Of a stretch of DNA of 64,000 nt, positions 1 to 9,777 are shown piece after piece. This DNA comes from Paenibacillus sp. JQZ6Y-1 (GTDB lineage: Bacteria; Bacillota; Bacilli; Paenibacillales; Paenibacillaceae). The first letter of the stretch is position 1, and every line of letters begins with the position of its first letter. The notes under the pieces are model-generated. The model saw only the letters and a program-made list of their open reading frames with translations. It was not told where the DNA came from and searched no databases. Position numbers and translations under genes: made by a program. The DNA is taken from contig NZ_JBFDUZ010000003.1 in assembly GCF_040719145.1 (NCBI RefSeq), positions 186,001 through 250,000 on the forward strand, in the 5' to 3' direction.

Positions 1-207
1 TGTATCGTCAAAATGCAGCCAAGGCGAGTCGCCTTCCCCTTTGGTATTAACTGCACCGTTGATGCCGCCCTGTGCACATACGGAGTGCGAGCGTTTCACC
101 GGTACGAGTGAGAATAAATGAACGTGAACGCCAGCTTCCGCCGCTTTGACGGTTGCCATCAGACCAGCGAGACCGCCGCCCACGATGATAATATTGGATG
201 TTGCCAT
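1..207 (-). CDS. sdhA: succinate dehydrogenase flavoprotein subunit, N-terminal part
   Basis: Only the first 69 codons are in the window; the gene runs off the left edge. The translation opens MATSNIIIVGGGLAGLMA, the FAD dinucleotide-binding GxGxxG fold, and continues with SVCAQGGINGA, the segment typical of SdhA/FrdA around the FAD attachment site. The protein is the catalytic subunit of complex II and oxidises succinate to fumarate on the inner face of the membrane. The ATG at 207 has a GGGGAGGG ribosome site just upstream. It follows sdhC on the same strand after about 70 bases, so sdhB is expected outside the window. Confidence 0.95.
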   Translation of the reverse strand, partial: MATSNIIIVGGGLAGLMATVKAAEAGVHVHLFSLVPVKRSHSVCAQGGINGAVNTKGEGDSPWLHFDDT

Positions 208-276
208 AAGAAATTACCCTCCCCTTATAACGTGCCTGCTCCGGCAAATGAGCAAGGAATTCGCTCCACCGGTAAT

Positions 277-945
277 TTATGCAACTAGATGACGAATACT
301 TTCAAATGCAACAGTCGGGTCCTGGAATTCCATGTTGCGGAATGCCACCATGGACAGCAGGAACATGATTGCTACAACCACGAAGATGGTCATACAGATA
401 TAGCTGGATACACGCTGCGCGCGCGGTCCTACCGTAATGCCCCACGTAACGAGGAAGGACCAGAGTCCGTTAGAAAAGTGGAACGATGCGGAAACAACGC
501 CGATCGCGTACAATACAAAGGTAACGGGATTGGTCATAATATTGTGCATGATCCCGCCAAGCTGTTCATGCGTAACATTGCCCAGAGCAACTTGGAAACG
601 TGTATCGTACACGTGCCATGCCACATAGACGAATGTAATAACACCGGTTACACGCTGAAGCGTATACCGCCAGTTGCGTTCATTGCCAAAATGGTTATTG
701 TTCGGCTTCGCCTGATAAGCGATATACAGCCCGTAAATACCGTGATACAGCAGTGGCAAGAAGATAAACACAAGTTCCAAAACGAGGACCAGCGGCAAAC
801 CGTTCAAAAATGCCACGCCTGCGTCAAAGGATTCCTTTCCCCCTTCGTATGCGGAAAAGTTGGTGATCATATGCTCGATAAAGAACAATCCGAGCGGAAT
901 GATCCCGAGCAGCGAGTGCAGCCTTCTGGCGTAGAAGCCTTTCAT
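277..945 (-). CDS. sdhC: succinate dehydrogenase cytochrome b558 subunit
   Basis: This 222-residue protein is the membrane anchor and diheme cytochrome b of Gram-positive complex II, passing electrons from SdhAB to menaquinone. It has about five hydrophobic segments. Histidines suited to heme ligation sit near residues 10, 25, 68, 111 and 156 (for example FFIEHMITNF, VAWHVYDTRF, SASFHFSNGL). Length and order (sdhC then sdhA) match the Bacillus sdhCAB operon. It is the first gene of the operon; the promoter must lie between here and the divergent LysR gene at 1272. Confidence 0.95.
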   Translation of the reverse strand: MKGFYARRLHSLLGIIPLGLFFIEHMITNFSAYEGGKESFDAGVAFLNGLPLVLVLELVFIFLPLLYHGIYGLYIAYQAKPNNNHFGNERNWRYTLQRVTGVITFVYVAWHVYDTRFQVALGNVTHEQLGGIMHNIMTNPVTFVLYAIGVVSASFHFSNGLWSFLVTWGITVGPRAQRVSSYICMTIFVVVAIMFLLSMVAFRNMEFQDPTVAFESIRHLVA

Positions 946-1271
946 GAATGACGTTCCCCTTTCATAATAAGAGCGTTTTCATTGCGACAAGCATGTAAAA
1001 TGCCGCCTAGACTCGGATAGACGGTAATGGATCGGACCTCCGGCTACCCTTGCATAGGAAGTTCCCCATCTTCCGTAGCGTTGCAACCTGTTATTTAGAA
1101 ATCAGCGTATTTTGACGTTACAGACACTCCATTTGAGGAGGCTGTCACATAAAATTACGTTGTGAACAAGTTGTGTCTTTTTCATGTTACTCTAAATTGT
1201 CTTATAATGGAATTGCAATATAATTATTAATTGTTATAACTTTTTTGCATAAGAGAGGAGACTTTTGTCAG
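946..1271. other. divergent intergenic region, sdhC / LysR regulator
   Basis: This 326-base gap holds the outward promoters of the sdh operon (minus strand) and the LysR gene (plus strand). It is AT-rich near 1190-1250. I see no strong palindromic operator. LysR regulators often act on the divergent neighbour, so control of sdh by the 1272 gene is possible but is an inference. Confidence 0.5.
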
Positions 1272-2249
1272 ATGATTGAAGATCTGGATGTGTTTGCAGT
1301 CGTTGTGGAGCAATCTAGCCTCAACCAGGCTTCACGACTGCTCAACCTGTCGCAACCTGCCTTATCGCGTAAAATTGCCAAATTGGAGGAACAGCTGGGC
1401 GTATCGCTGTTCAATCGTAACGGAAAGCGGCTGGAGCTAACCGCCATCGGGCGGCTAACGTATACATTTGCACTAGAACAGCGTCAGCAGCAGCTGCGCT
1501 TTTTACAAAGTCTGAATCGGTATAAGTCAGAAGAACAAACCACCGTCACCTTCGGCGCTAGCCTGACTACATTGCAAACGACGATGCCACCACTCGTCCG
1601 CAGCTTTACCGAAAAGCATCCGTATGCCGAAGTGAAGCTGATTACAGGCAAGACCCATGAGATTGTCAATGACATTCGTGACAAGCGGGCAGACATCGGC
1701 ATCGTCGCTTCGTCGATTCATGAATCGGGCTTAGTATGCGCGCCGCTGTTCGACGATCATCTGGAACTGGTTATTCCCAAAAGTCATCCGCTGGCTGACC
1801 AAAAACAGCCGGGTATGCAAAGTTTACAAGGATTGCCGATGATTATGTTTTCCAAAGGCACGTGGTATCGCAAGCTGATCGACGATGTATTCCACCGTTA
1901 TATGGTGATGCCGGATCTGCGGATGGAGATCGATTCGTTTGAAGCAATCGTTCGTTTGCTGCCGATCTGTATGGCGGCGGCACTGCTACCACGCTCGTAT
2001 ATTGGCGAGCAGCTGCTATCCAGCAATGAATTGGTATCCCTGCATATCCCAGAGCTAGAGCAGACGCGGCGCACGACCTGCCTGATCTACAATGAAGCCG
2101 CCGAGCTAGGCAGTGCTGCCCGCCAGTGGATTGCTGATACAACTGCTAACTTCAGCAATCGTTCGCCGATGATCCGCGATGCCAATATTCGAGTAGAGGA
2201 CAATCCGCCGCTGCTAGAAAATGAGCAATTATCGCCGGATGAAGAGTAA
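1272..2249 (+). CDS. LysR-family transcriptional regulator
   Basis: A 325-residue LysR-type regulator. Residues 1-60 form the winged helix-turn-helix (SSLNQASRLLNLSQPALSRK, then LEEQLGVSLFNR). The rest is a periplasmic-binding-protein-like effector domain. I chose the ATG at 1272 because AAGAGAGGAG at 1251-1260 is its ribosome site; an in-frame TTG at 1245 lies upstream of that site. The gene is divergent from sdhCA. The C-terminal tail after about residue 295 is polar and beyond the usual family length. The effector and regulon cannot be read from sequence. Confidence 0.9.
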   Translation: MIEDLDVFAVVVEQSSLNQASRLLNLSQPALSRKIAKLEEQLGVSLFNRNGKRLELTAIGRLTYTFALEQRQQQLRFLQSLNRYKSEEQTTVTFGASLTTLQTTMPPLVRSFTEKHPYAEVKLITGKTHEIVNDIRDKRADIGIVASSIHESGLVCAPLFDDHLELVIPKSHPLADQKQPGMQSLQGLPMIMFSKGTWYRKLIDDVFHRYMVMPDLRMEIDSFEAIVRLLPICMAAALLPRSYIGEQLLSSNELVSLHIPELEQTRRTTCLIYNEAAELGSAARQWIADTTANFSNRSPMIRDANIRVEDNPPLLENEQLSPDEE

Positions 2250-2509
2250 GAATGATACTCCCTTTCCAGGCGTTGCAGCGACTGTCCGATCTGCATACAA
2301 TCCCGTTATAAACGAAGGTGTAGTGCTTTTGCAATGGGTAGCCGATTGCGCTACACTTGCATTACGCATACCTGTCATCGCCCAACGCTTGGTGACAGTA
2401 CAGAGAAAGCTGATTATGGCATGGTTTTTTACGGTTAATACGCCGTATAGATACCGTATGCCGCTGCTGTATACATGCCATCATTTATTTTCATTACAAG
2501 GAGGAACTC

Positions 2510-4621
2510 ATGAATCCCACAGGACAGCCCGTACAATTGAAACCCAATTATAAAATACTGGGCATACTCGCTATCATCGGTCTGGTTTTCTTTCTATTTA
2601 CACAGGTGTTTCCGATTACGCCTTCCGATACGCTGGAAACCGAACAGACTGCATCCATTACGTCACAGCAAGCGATACAAAAGGCGGAAACGTTCCAATC
2701 CAGTCTGCCCCTCAGTGAGCAGGAACGCAGCAATCTCGGTACGCCTAGCGTTACCTATGTGACCAATCCAGAACTAAGCGGTTATATCGCGCGCGAGAAG
2801 CTGGGCAGTGACTACAGCAAATCCGTAGAAAAGCTCGCTCCCTATGATGTATTCCGCGTACATTACAGCAATCCCCAACATTCTGTAGATATTGATGTAC
2901 ATATGAACACGGGCAATGTGGTTGGTTTCAAGATCGGTCAAATGTCGAAGTCGCTGACTGATTTGACTACTGATTCTCCATCCAACAACGACGGATCGCT
3001 CACGCTTTCGGAAAAAGAAGAACTGGCACATCCACTACTGCTGACGCTCGGCTATGATCCTTCCAAGCTGAAATTGCAAAGCACCGAAGATCAGCCGGGT
3101 CTTGATTATATCGTGGACGGCGCCAGCATCGGCGAAGCTCAGCTGCATCTGAAGCTGGCATTTGACGAGAATCAAGTTGCTTCATTGGAGCCTGTGCTAA
3201 CACCACCTTCATCCTATACTAGCTATATCAAATCCCAGACCAATCTAGCGATTTGGTTGACGATTGGTGGTTACGGCTTCTTCACACTTGTACTCGGCGT
3301 ACTTGCCATCGTATTCGCTTCGATCAAGCGCCGCCATACTTCTTTTAAAAGAGGGATTCTGCTTAGTATTATCTATTTTGCCGTATCCATTATTAGCGTC
3401 GTCAACATGTGGCCGTATCTGGAACGCCTGTATGGCGGCAACTCGTATGGCGAAGTGATATTGCTCGTTATGGTCGCGCTGCAACTGGTGCTAAACGTGC
3501 TGATGGCAGTGCTGCTATACTTCTCACTCGTGGGCGGAGATGCCTTGTGGCGCGAGCGCGGTATGAATATGTGGCCGCGTCTACATGAAAAGGGCTATGG
3601 CAAATACGTACTACACAGCGCAGCGATTGGTTATCTGTTTGCCATCATCCTGCTGGGCGTGCAATCAGTTATCTATCTGCTACTGGAAAATTCGCTCGGC
3701 GTCTTCTCTTCCAGTGACGATTCCAGCTCACCGTACAATATGGTGATTCCAGTTCTACTGCCGTTACTCGCTTGGATGGCAGGTATCGGTGAAGAGGGCG
3801 TCTACCGCCTATTCGGGATCGGCATGCTGAAAAAGCTGCTGCGCAATACATTTGTCGCGTCTGCACTGACCTCCATAATCTGGGCGCTCGGTCATACGCT
3901 GTATCCGATCTATCCCGTATATTCACGTCCGATTGAGCTGCTGATCATCGGTCTGCTGTTCAGCCTTGTATTCCTGCGCTATGGCTTTATCGCTGCTGTC
4001 TTCGCTCACGTGATGTTCGATACGATTCTGATGTCGTTCAGTCTGATGCTGACTGGCGGAGCCAGCAATGTTGCGTTCGGTATTTTCTATATCATCATGC
4101 CAGCGATTATCGCTTATCTGATCTATCTGTATGCGCGCAACAAGGGCGTAGATAACGCGTATCCACCGTACACACCACCGCAGCAGCCGTATGCTCCATT
4201 CCCGGGTGCTGTACCGGAAGGCGAACAACCATACTATCGTCCAGATCTACCACCACCGAGCAATGTGCCTAACGACCCGCAGCGCTTCCGTATGTACGAG
4301 GAACCGCAGCAAGGTCAATCACAGCCGTCTCATCCGCAACAATCGGAACAGCAGTCATCACAGACACCATATGACGGGCATTCTATTCAACAGGGAACAC
4401 CAGCAGTACCGCAACAACCAACAGAACCATCTGTGCAAGCCGAGTCTCCATCGACGCCTATGCAACCGCCTGTAGAGCCTTATACACCTAATCTGCAAAA
4501 GCCAGTTACGCCTACAGAGAACGAAAGCACAACCAAGCCATCGGAGCAGGATGACTCTACTACACAACGGAACGACTCTGATCCACTGGACAAAGACGAC
4601 GATCCTTATCGTAAACCTTGA
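2510..4621 (+). CDS. CPBP-family intramembrane metalloprotease with long Pro/Gln-rich tail
   Basis: A 703-residue membrane protein. Residues 15-35 are a first membrane helix, followed by an extracytoplasmic region to about residue 240. A multi-helix CPBP (CAAX protease/bacteriocin-processing, Abi) domain then runs to about 545. The CPBP motifs are all present: EEGVYR (EExxxR), a His in WALGHTLYP and FAHVMFDTIL (HxxxD). From about 550 to the end the protein is a disordered tail of Pro, Gln, Ser and Thr. The ATG follows AAGGAGG at a normal distance. The family cleaves substrates within the membrane; the substrate here is unknown. It seems to be transcribed alone, ending at the hairpin at 4697. 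Confidence 0.9.
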   Translation: MNPTGQPVQLKPNYKILGILAIIGLVFFLFTQVFPITPSDTLETEQTASITSQQAIQKAETFQSSLPLSEQERSNLGTPSVTYVTNPELSGYIAREKLGSDYSKSVEKLAPYDVFRVHYSNPQHSVDIDVHMNTGNVVGFKIGQMSKSLTDLTTDSPSNNDGSLTLSEKEELAHPLLLTLGYDPSKLKLQSTEDQPGLDYIVDGASIGEAQLHLKLAFDENQVASLEPVLTPPSSYTSYIKSQTNLAIWLTIGGYGFFTLVLGVLAIVFASIKRRHTSFKRGILLSIIYFAVSIISVVNMWPYLERLYGGNSYGEVILLVMVALQLVLNVLMAVLLYFSLVGGDALWRERGMNMWPRLHEKGYGKYVLHSAAIGYLFAIILLGVQSVIYLLLENSLGVFSSSDDSSSPYNMVIPVLLPLLAWMAGIGEEGVYRLFGIGMLKKLLRNTFVASALTSIIWALGHTLYPIYPVYSRPIELLIIGLLFSLVFLRYGFIAAVFAHVMFDTILMSFSLMLTGGASNVAFGIFYIIMPAIIAYLIYLYARNKGVDNAYPPYTPPQQPYAPFPGAVPEGEQPYYRPDLPPPSNVPNDPQRFRMYEEPQQGQSQPSHPQQSEQQSSQTPYDGHSIQQGTPAVPQQPTEPSVQAESPSTPMQPPVEPYTPNLQKPVTPTENESTTKPSEQDDSTTQRNDSDPLDKDDDPYRKP

Positions 4622-4696
4622 ATCTCGAATCTTAGTTAAAGTGTCCTGCATCACCCATTCAAACGAAACATCCATTCGTAAATAGAATAATATAAG

Positions 4697-4729
4697 AAAA
4701 GCCCTGACCTGTAACGGTCGGGGCTTTTT
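4697..4729. terminator. intrinsic terminator after the CPBP protease
   Basis: An AAAAGCCCTGACC / GGTCGGGGCTTTTT hairpin with a short loop and T-run on the plus strand. A weaker T-rich run on the other strand means it could also end uvrC transcripts, whose stop is about 100 bases away. Confidence 0.9.
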
Positions 4730-4830
4730 CTTATGGATTCGCTAGCATTACAACTATACAATTCCACTTACCTTGCTCATTCTTCGTGTCATTCTTATAG
4801 TCCATTCAACTAGCACATTTCATGCTATTC

Positions 4831-7122
4831 CTATTCTTCCTTCAACGCATCCAAAATCGTGCGCGCCAGCTTATCGCCAATCGACAGCGGGCGGAAATCT
4901 TCAATGCTCGCCTCACGAATTTTTTTCACCGAGCCAAAATGCTTGAGCAGCTGCTTACGCCGCTTCTCCCCGATGCCCGGAATACTATCCAGCTGCGAGA
5001 CGACCATTGACTTGGCGCGCTGCTCACGGTGGAATGTAATCGCGAATCGGTGAACCTCGTCCTGAATCCGCTGCAATAGGTAAAATTCCTGACTATCGCG
5101 TGCCAGCTTAACCGCTTCCGGTGGATCGCCAATCATCAGTTGCGCGGTACGGTGCTTCGCATCTTTGACCAGACCGCATACCGGAATAAACAAGCCCAGC
5201 TCATTTTGCAGTACATCAATCGCCGATGAAATCTGACCTTTCCCACCATCGACTACGATCAGATCAGGCATCTCCAGATTTTCCTTGAGCACACGCTCAT
5301 ATCGGCGGCGAATGACTTCACGCATCGTGCCATAGTCATCGGAGCCTTCTACCGTGCGTACTTTGTATTTGCGATATTCTTTGCGCGCAGGCTTACCATC
5401 TACAAATACGACCATCGCTGATACGGGATTAGTCCCCTGAATATTGGAGTTATCAAACGCTTCAACCCGGTGCAGATTCTCCAAACCGATCGCTTGACCG
5501 AGATTTTCGGCAGCCTTGGAGGTACGTTCCTCATCGCGTTCAATCAAACGGAACTTCTCGTCAAGCGAAACGCGGGCATTGTCCTGCGCCATCGTAATCA
5601 TCTGCTTTTTCAAACCACGGCGTGGGATCAGCACCTTCACACTCAGCCATTGCTGTAATAATGCCGCACTGCTAATTGCATCCATAGAATCCTTGCCACG
5701 ATTAGCAGCTTCGCCTTCGACAGCACCAGCTTCATCCGATCCATCCGGCGCTTGAATTGCTGCTTCGTTAGAAACCGAAGAAGCGTTCACGTTGTCTTCT
5801 GTACCTGTATAAGAAGCCGCTGCCGCTTCAAAGGCAGTCTGCTCAGCGCTTTCTTCATCAGCATCCTCAGCAGCCAATTCTTGCGCATCAATACGCAGCC
5901 ATGATGTCTGGTTTGGATTGGCAGATGAGCTGTCCGAATCTTCCGGCGTAGCTTCGTCATGCTGCTGTGCTTCCTCAGCCTGCTGTGCAGCCGATTGTAT
6001 CGCATATGCCTCACCCTGCTCTGCGACACGTTCCGTTACATCATTGAAGCCAGTCGCTACGTCGTTACGGTCGACATCAACATCATGTAACCCTTGCTGT
6101 TCAGCAGCATCCAACGCCACATCATCCGCTCTGTTCAGATCGACAAATAATTCCTCTGCGGGCAGCATAATTTCCTGCGGCATTGCCGGATTATCACTAT
6201 AATACTGAGTCACATACGACATAAAGTCATTGTATGGCTCGCCGTAAAAAGGAAAGACCGACGCATGACGCTCGATCATTTTGCCTTGACGCACGTACAG
6301 AATTTGCACGCACATCCAACCTTTATCCACAGCAAAGCCAAACACATCGCGGTCTTTGGCATCTGCCATCGTGATTTTTTGCTTTTCCATCAACGCATCA
6401 ATATGGCGAATCTGATCGCGCAATTCCTTCGCACGTTCAAAATATAAATCCTCCGCCGCTTCTTCCATTTTGCGCTGCAAATCCTTCTTAATCTCTTCAT
6501 GACCACCGCTCAGAAAACGTGTAATCTCCTGACGAATATCCTCATAGGATTTCTCTGGCACTTCATATTCGCAAGGCGCCAGACATTGCCCCATATGATA
6601 ATACAAACAAACTTCCTTCGGCATTACTTTGCATTTACGCAGCGGGTACATCCGATCCAGTAGCTTTTTCGTCTGCTGCGCGGCAAACGCATTCGGATAC
6701 GGTCCAAAATATTTTGCCTTATCCTTCAGCACTCGGCGCGTCACTTCCAGCCGTGGATGAGCTTCATTCGTAATCTTGATATATGGAAAGGTTTTATCGT
6801 CCTTGAGCAGAACATTATATTTGGGCTGATGCGTTTTGATCAGGTTACACTCCAAAATAAGTGCTTCCATATTACTACCAGTAACAATGTATTCAAAATC
6901 GCGAATATCCGCGACCAAACGCTGTGTTTTGCCGTCATGACTGCCTGTGAAATAAGAGCGGACACGGTTTTTGAGAATTTTCGCCTTACCGACGTAAATG
7001 ATCGTGCCTTCCCGGTTTTTCATCAGGTAACAGCCCGGCAGATCAGGCAGCAGTGCAAGCTTATTGCGAATGTTATCCATCGCATGCTCCTGTTCCTGAA
7101 TTGTTTCGTAGTGCGAATCCAT
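4831..7122 (-). CDS. uvrC: excinuclease ABC subunit C with a large acidic insertion
   Basis: UvrC makes both incisions in nucleotide excision repair after UvrAB loading. Domains in order: GIY-YIG nuclease near residues 28-110 ([16 protein letters not shown]), a Cys-containing segment ([11 protein letters not shown]), the UVR/UvrB-binding helix pair near 215-250, the RNase H-like nuclease ([26 protein letters not shown]) and a C-terminal tandem HhH ([15 protein letters not shown]). At 763 residues it is about 150 longer than the usual 590-610. The extra length is an acidic Ala/Glu/Asp-rich block at about residues 332-485, between the UVR region and [10 protein letters not shown]. The ATG at 7122 follows AAAGGAG; an in-frame ATG at 7080 also has an AGGAG and would match the usual family start. 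Confidence 0.95.
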   Translation of the reverse strand: MDSHYETIQEQEHAMDNIRNKLALLPDLPGCYLMKNREGTIIYVGKAKILKNRVRSYFTGSHDGKTQRLVADIRDFEYIVTGSNMEALILECNLIKTHQPKYNVLLKDDKTFPYIKITNEAHPRLEVTRRVLKDKAKYFGPYPNAFAAQQTKKLLDRMYPLRKCKVMPKEVCLYYHMGQCLAPCEYEVPEKSYEDIRQEITRFLSGGHEEIKKDLQRKMEEAAEDLYFERAKELRDQIRHIDALMEKQKITMADAKDRDVFGFAVDKGWMCVQILYVRQGKMIERHASVFPFYGEPYNDFMSYVTQYYSDNPAMPQEIMLPAEELFVDLNRADDVALDAAEQQGLHDVDVDRNDVATGFNDVTERVAEQGEAYAIQSAAQQAEEAQQHDEATPEDSDSSSANPNQTSWLRIDAQELAAEDADEESAEQTAFEAAAASYTGTEDNVNASSVSNEAAIQAPDGSDEAGAVEGEAANRGKDSMDAISSAALLQQWLSVKVLIPRRGLKKQMITMAQDNARVSLDEKFRLIERDEERTSKAAENLGQAIGLENLHRVEAFDNSNIQGTNPVSAMVVFVDGKPARKEYRKYKVRTVEGSDDYGTMREVIRRRYERVLKENLEMPDLIVVDGGKGQISSAIDVLQNELGLFIPVCGLVKDAKHRTAQLMIGDPPEAVKLARDSQEFYLLQRIQDEVHRFAITFHREQRAKSMVVSQLDSIPGIGEKRRKQLLKHFGSVKKIREASIEDFRPLSIGDKLARTILDALKEE

Positions 7123-7573
7123 AGACTGCTCCTTTCTGTCTCTGTACGCAGATTGCCGATTCTGCCGAAGAACCTCACCTGTCTATAAAAGAAGGTAACT
7201 CCCCTCGCATCGACCTGCTTCTCTGTTGTATCGGAATTACCGTTATCATCGTTCGTTCGGGTAGATAGCTTGTTCCATATAGCACTATAAAGAACAGCAA
7301 TCGCCAAAATGATGACTACTACCTATTAACCGCATCCGGCGTACTTGCCGCGCGCTTGCGGATACATATGCTATATCCTCTTCTTGACCATTTCTATCCT
7401 ATACATCAACATTCTCACATGCTTTATAGCACTGATCTACTTTGATATAGCAACATATGTTCTATTCTATTATAAAACAATAGACTCTCAGTAATCCATC
7501 CCTATCTATCCAATCCACCCATTCCATGATGAAGGATAAAGGCATACAGCAAACAACAATGACGCCCACACGA
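7123..7573. other. intergenic region between uvrC and trxA
   Basis: About 450 AT-rich bases. It should hold the uvrC promoter (minus strand) in its left part. I see no convincing gene; the overlapping minus-strand reading frame around 7023-7307 lacks a ribosome site and any recognisable domain. Confidence 0.5.
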
Positions 7574-7610
7574 CAAAAATACGGCAACCGCCCAGATGGA
7601 CAGTTGCCGT
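7574..7610 (-). terminator. trxA terminator
   Basis: Read on the minus strand, ACGGCAAC and GTTGCCGT form an 8-bp stem around a 14-base loop, followed by ATTTTT. It lies 36 bases after the trxA stop. Confidence 0.85.
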
Positions 7611-7645
7611 ATCATATTGCATGACATTCAAGAATGAGATGCGAA

Positions 7646-7963
7646 TTATTGGTGTTTTGCCAGGATCGATTTCAGGGAGTCTTTGGAGTTCAGACCTACC
7701 ACTTTATCAACTGGTTGACCGTCTTTGAAGAAGATCATTGTTGGGATACTCATTACGCCGAAACGGGAAGCCGATTCAGGGTTTTCGTCAACATTGACTT
7801 TAGCGATTTTTACGTTGTCGCCAAGTTCAGTGGACAGCTCATCCAGAATTGGAGCTAGCATTTTACAAGGTCCGCACCACGGTGCCCAGAAGTCTACCAG
7901 TACTGTGCCTTGTCCTTCCACTTCGTTTGAGAACGTTTGATCAGATACATTAACGATTGCCAT
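7646..7963 (-). CDS. trxA: thioredoxin
   Basis: A 105-residue classical thioredoxin, the general cytosolic protein disulfide reductant. The active site is WAPWCGPCKM near residue 30, the cis-Pro region is MSIPTMIFF, and the length matches B. subtilis TrxA. The start has GAGGAT just upstream. It is monocistronic, with its own promoter (TATAAT at 8039-8044) and terminator. Confidence 0.97.
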   Translation of the reverse strand: MAIVNVSDQTFSNEVEGQGTVLVDFWAPWCGPCKMLAPILDELSTELGDNVKIAKVNVDENPESASRFGVMSIPTMIFFKDGQPVDKVVGLNSKDSLKSILAKHQ

Positions 7964-8038
7964 GGAAAAATCCTCCTCATGAATACATTTATTTGAAATA
8001 TTACTTATTTAAACAACGAATGCTGTCATTACAACACT

Positions 8039-8067
8039 ATTATAACACAGAAAACCGCATTCCGAAA
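8039..8067 (-). promoter_or_regulatory. probable sigma-A promoter of trxA
   Basis: Minus-strand TATAAT (8039-8044) with a weak -35 TTTCGG (8062-8067) at 17-base spacing. The transcript start would be about 70 bases before the trxA ATG. Confidence 0.55.
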
Positions 8068-8216
8068 CAATAAATACGAATTTTTAATATATAACTTTAT
8101 TTTAGTAAGTTATATCCAATTTGAAACTATGTTATAAAAGATGTCTTTTTTTATTATAATCGTTTCGCACAAAAAAGGAATCTTCTTCATCAGAAAATCA
8201 TAATCCAGCTTTTGGA

Positions 8217-9179
8217 TTAAAACGTGTCCATATTGCCGCGCTTATTGTCGCCGCTCACACTAACCACTTCCACAAAAGGCGCAATCCGATTCAACAGACG
8301 CTCCCCTTTATATCGTTCCTCGCCGTCTTTATTCGTAAAGCTGAGATGCTGTAGCAATGCCTCCAGCGAATAATTCGAGGTATAAAAGGTCGGCTTTCGC
8401 TCCATCCGATAGTTGAGAATCGCGCCGAGTACATGGTCGCGCGCCCACGGATTGAGATTCTCTGCGCCAATATCATCAAAGATGAGCAGATCCGTATTTT
8501 TCATCATCTCAATCGTTTCCTTCAGTCGATTGTTATCCTGCATCATGAATTTCAAATCTTCCACAAATTCAGGCATATATACAATCACGCCGGTATAACC
8601 GACTTTTGCCAGCTCATGCAGCATATACGACATCAAAAAGGTTTTGCCTGTACCAAAGTGCCCGACCAGATACAGCCCTTTGTCAGTCAGACCGTTTTGT
8701 TTGACTCCATTAATATAATTAAAAATTTGCTTCACCGCCGGTACGCGCTCCATATCCTTGGATACGATCTCGACAGCGTTATAGCCTTCATTCAGTGCAC
8801 GATCATCCACATAAAAGCTGCGAATGCGCTCGCGTACTTGAAGTTCGTGCTGATGCACAAGCTGCTTCTGGCAGGGCGTTTTGCGTTCATGCAGACGCGC
8901 TCCATTCTCGGATGGCTGCACAACCAGATTTGTATAATGTCCCTGAAAATCATTCGGGCATTTATCCAGTCCGGGGCAATTATCGCAATGACGCCGATCC
9001 CCGACGTATTGATACAGTTTACTTAAATTGGTCAGCAGCTCCTGATCGGTCAGATCTGGGTGCTTGCTTCGCAGTTCCAGTACCAGCGGGTCGCCGAGCA
9101 GCTGTGCGGCAATTTTATTCGATTGTTCCCGAAAACGAGAATTTTTCATCTGCCGCAGCAGATCACCGATGGATTCCAT
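8217..9179 (-). CDS. dnaI: primosomal protein DnaI, helicase loader
   Basis: A 320-residue AAA+ ATPase that loads the DnaC replicative helicase, together with DnaB and DnaD. The N-terminal part carries the Cys-rich zinc-binding segment (CDNCPGLDKCPN, residues about 64-76). The C-terminal domain has Walker A GHFGTGKTF near residue 170 and Walker B LLIFDDIGAE near 232. The family is normally the immediate downstream partner of dnaB. Here the two genes are 598 bases apart because a palindromic repeat lies between them. Confidence 0.95.
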   Translation of the reverse strand: MESIGDLLRQMKNSRFREQSNKIAAQLLGDPLVLELRSKHPDLTDQELLTNLSKLYQYVGDRRHCDNCPGLDKCPNDFQGHYTNLVVQPSENGARLHERKTPCQKQLVHQHELQVRERIRSFYVDDRALNEGYNAVEIVSKDMERVPAVKQIFNYINGVKQNGLTDKGLYLVGHFGTGKTFLMSYMLHELAKVGYTGVIVYMPEFVEDLKFMMQDNNRLKETIEMMKNTDLLIFDDIGAENLNPWARDHVLGAILNYRMERKPTFYTSNYSLEALLQHLSFTNKDGEERYKGERLLNRIAPFVEVVSVSGDNKRGNMDTF

Positions 9180-9270
9180 GGTGGTTGGCTCCCTTCAAAT
9201 GTAATGGTTTTGGTGTGTTTTACTTTGCATTGTTTGGAAGCGGGTGGAGATGAGTGCTGTTGAGGAACAG

Positions 9271-9405
9271 CGCTTCGGAAAGGGATGAAGGCACGGACTC
9301 CGGTGGAGCCGCGGGAATCTACGGAATGGGATTTACTTGTAGATTCCCGCGCTCCAAAGTCGTCCTTTGCCTTCATTCCCTTTCCTTCGCTCCGTGCAAA
9401 GCGTT
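9271..9405. repeat. interspersed long inverted repeat, copy 1
   Basis: Two arms of 50-60 bases (about 9271-9321 and 9340-9400) pair imperfectly. The best part is GCGGGAATCTA against TAGATTCCCGC, flanked by GGTGGAGCC and GCTCC and then by GGAAAGGGATGAAGG and CCTTCATTCCCTTTCC. The same arms recur near 40065 and, in part, near 54681. There is no coding content. It sits between dnaB and dnaI. Confidence 0.85.
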
Positions 9406-9720
9406 TATTTGGGTGCTTGTAAGGTGTAAAGCAATCCCCACTTGTGGGGAGTAGTATGAAAAGGGCGATTGATGCTGGGTGGTTCTTTGTGAATGTCTGT
9501 ATCTAGGTTGGGCATGGTTATTCTACTTCATAAAGTAAAGCCATTTGTAGGCTACTTAGAAGCTGTTAGAAGCCATTGGAACTGGTGTAATATTGGGTAT
9601 GACTTTCCTGATCAGACGGAATATTTTCAAAATATCGAACGGGTGTTGCTCTTTTCCCGTTCTTTTATTGTACTGTTCTTTTGTGGGATGGGCTATTGTT
9701 TTATTTGGTGGCAAAATGGG
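9406..9720. other. non-coding remainder of the dnaB-dnaI gap
   Basis: About 300 bases with no supported gene. A plus-strand reading frame at 9493-9744 has no ribosome site and an unlikely composition, so I do not call it. Confidence 0.5.
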
Positions 9721-9772
9721 CACAAGCAGGCTGCGGCAGCCTGAGATTGGAGGCTGGTGCGGCCTGCTTGTG
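9721..9772 (-). terminator. hairpin just after dnaB
   Basis: CACAAGCAGGCTGC and GCGGCCTGCTTGTG form a 14-bp stem with one mismatch; an inner CAGCCT/AGGCTG pair may extend it. It lies 6 bases past the dnaB stop. The T-run after it on the minus strand is poor, so it may terminate weakly or protect the mRNA end. Confidence 0.6.
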
Positions 9773-9777
9773 GGAGT

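Noticed and set aside
289-951. Plus-strand open frame opposite sdhC
   Set aside because: It is the exact reverse of sdhC, rich in His/Arg/Cys and without a ribosome site.
9493-9744. 83-residue open frame in the dnaB-dnaI gap
   Set aside because: No ribosome site, no family features, and it ends in the dnaB hairpin.
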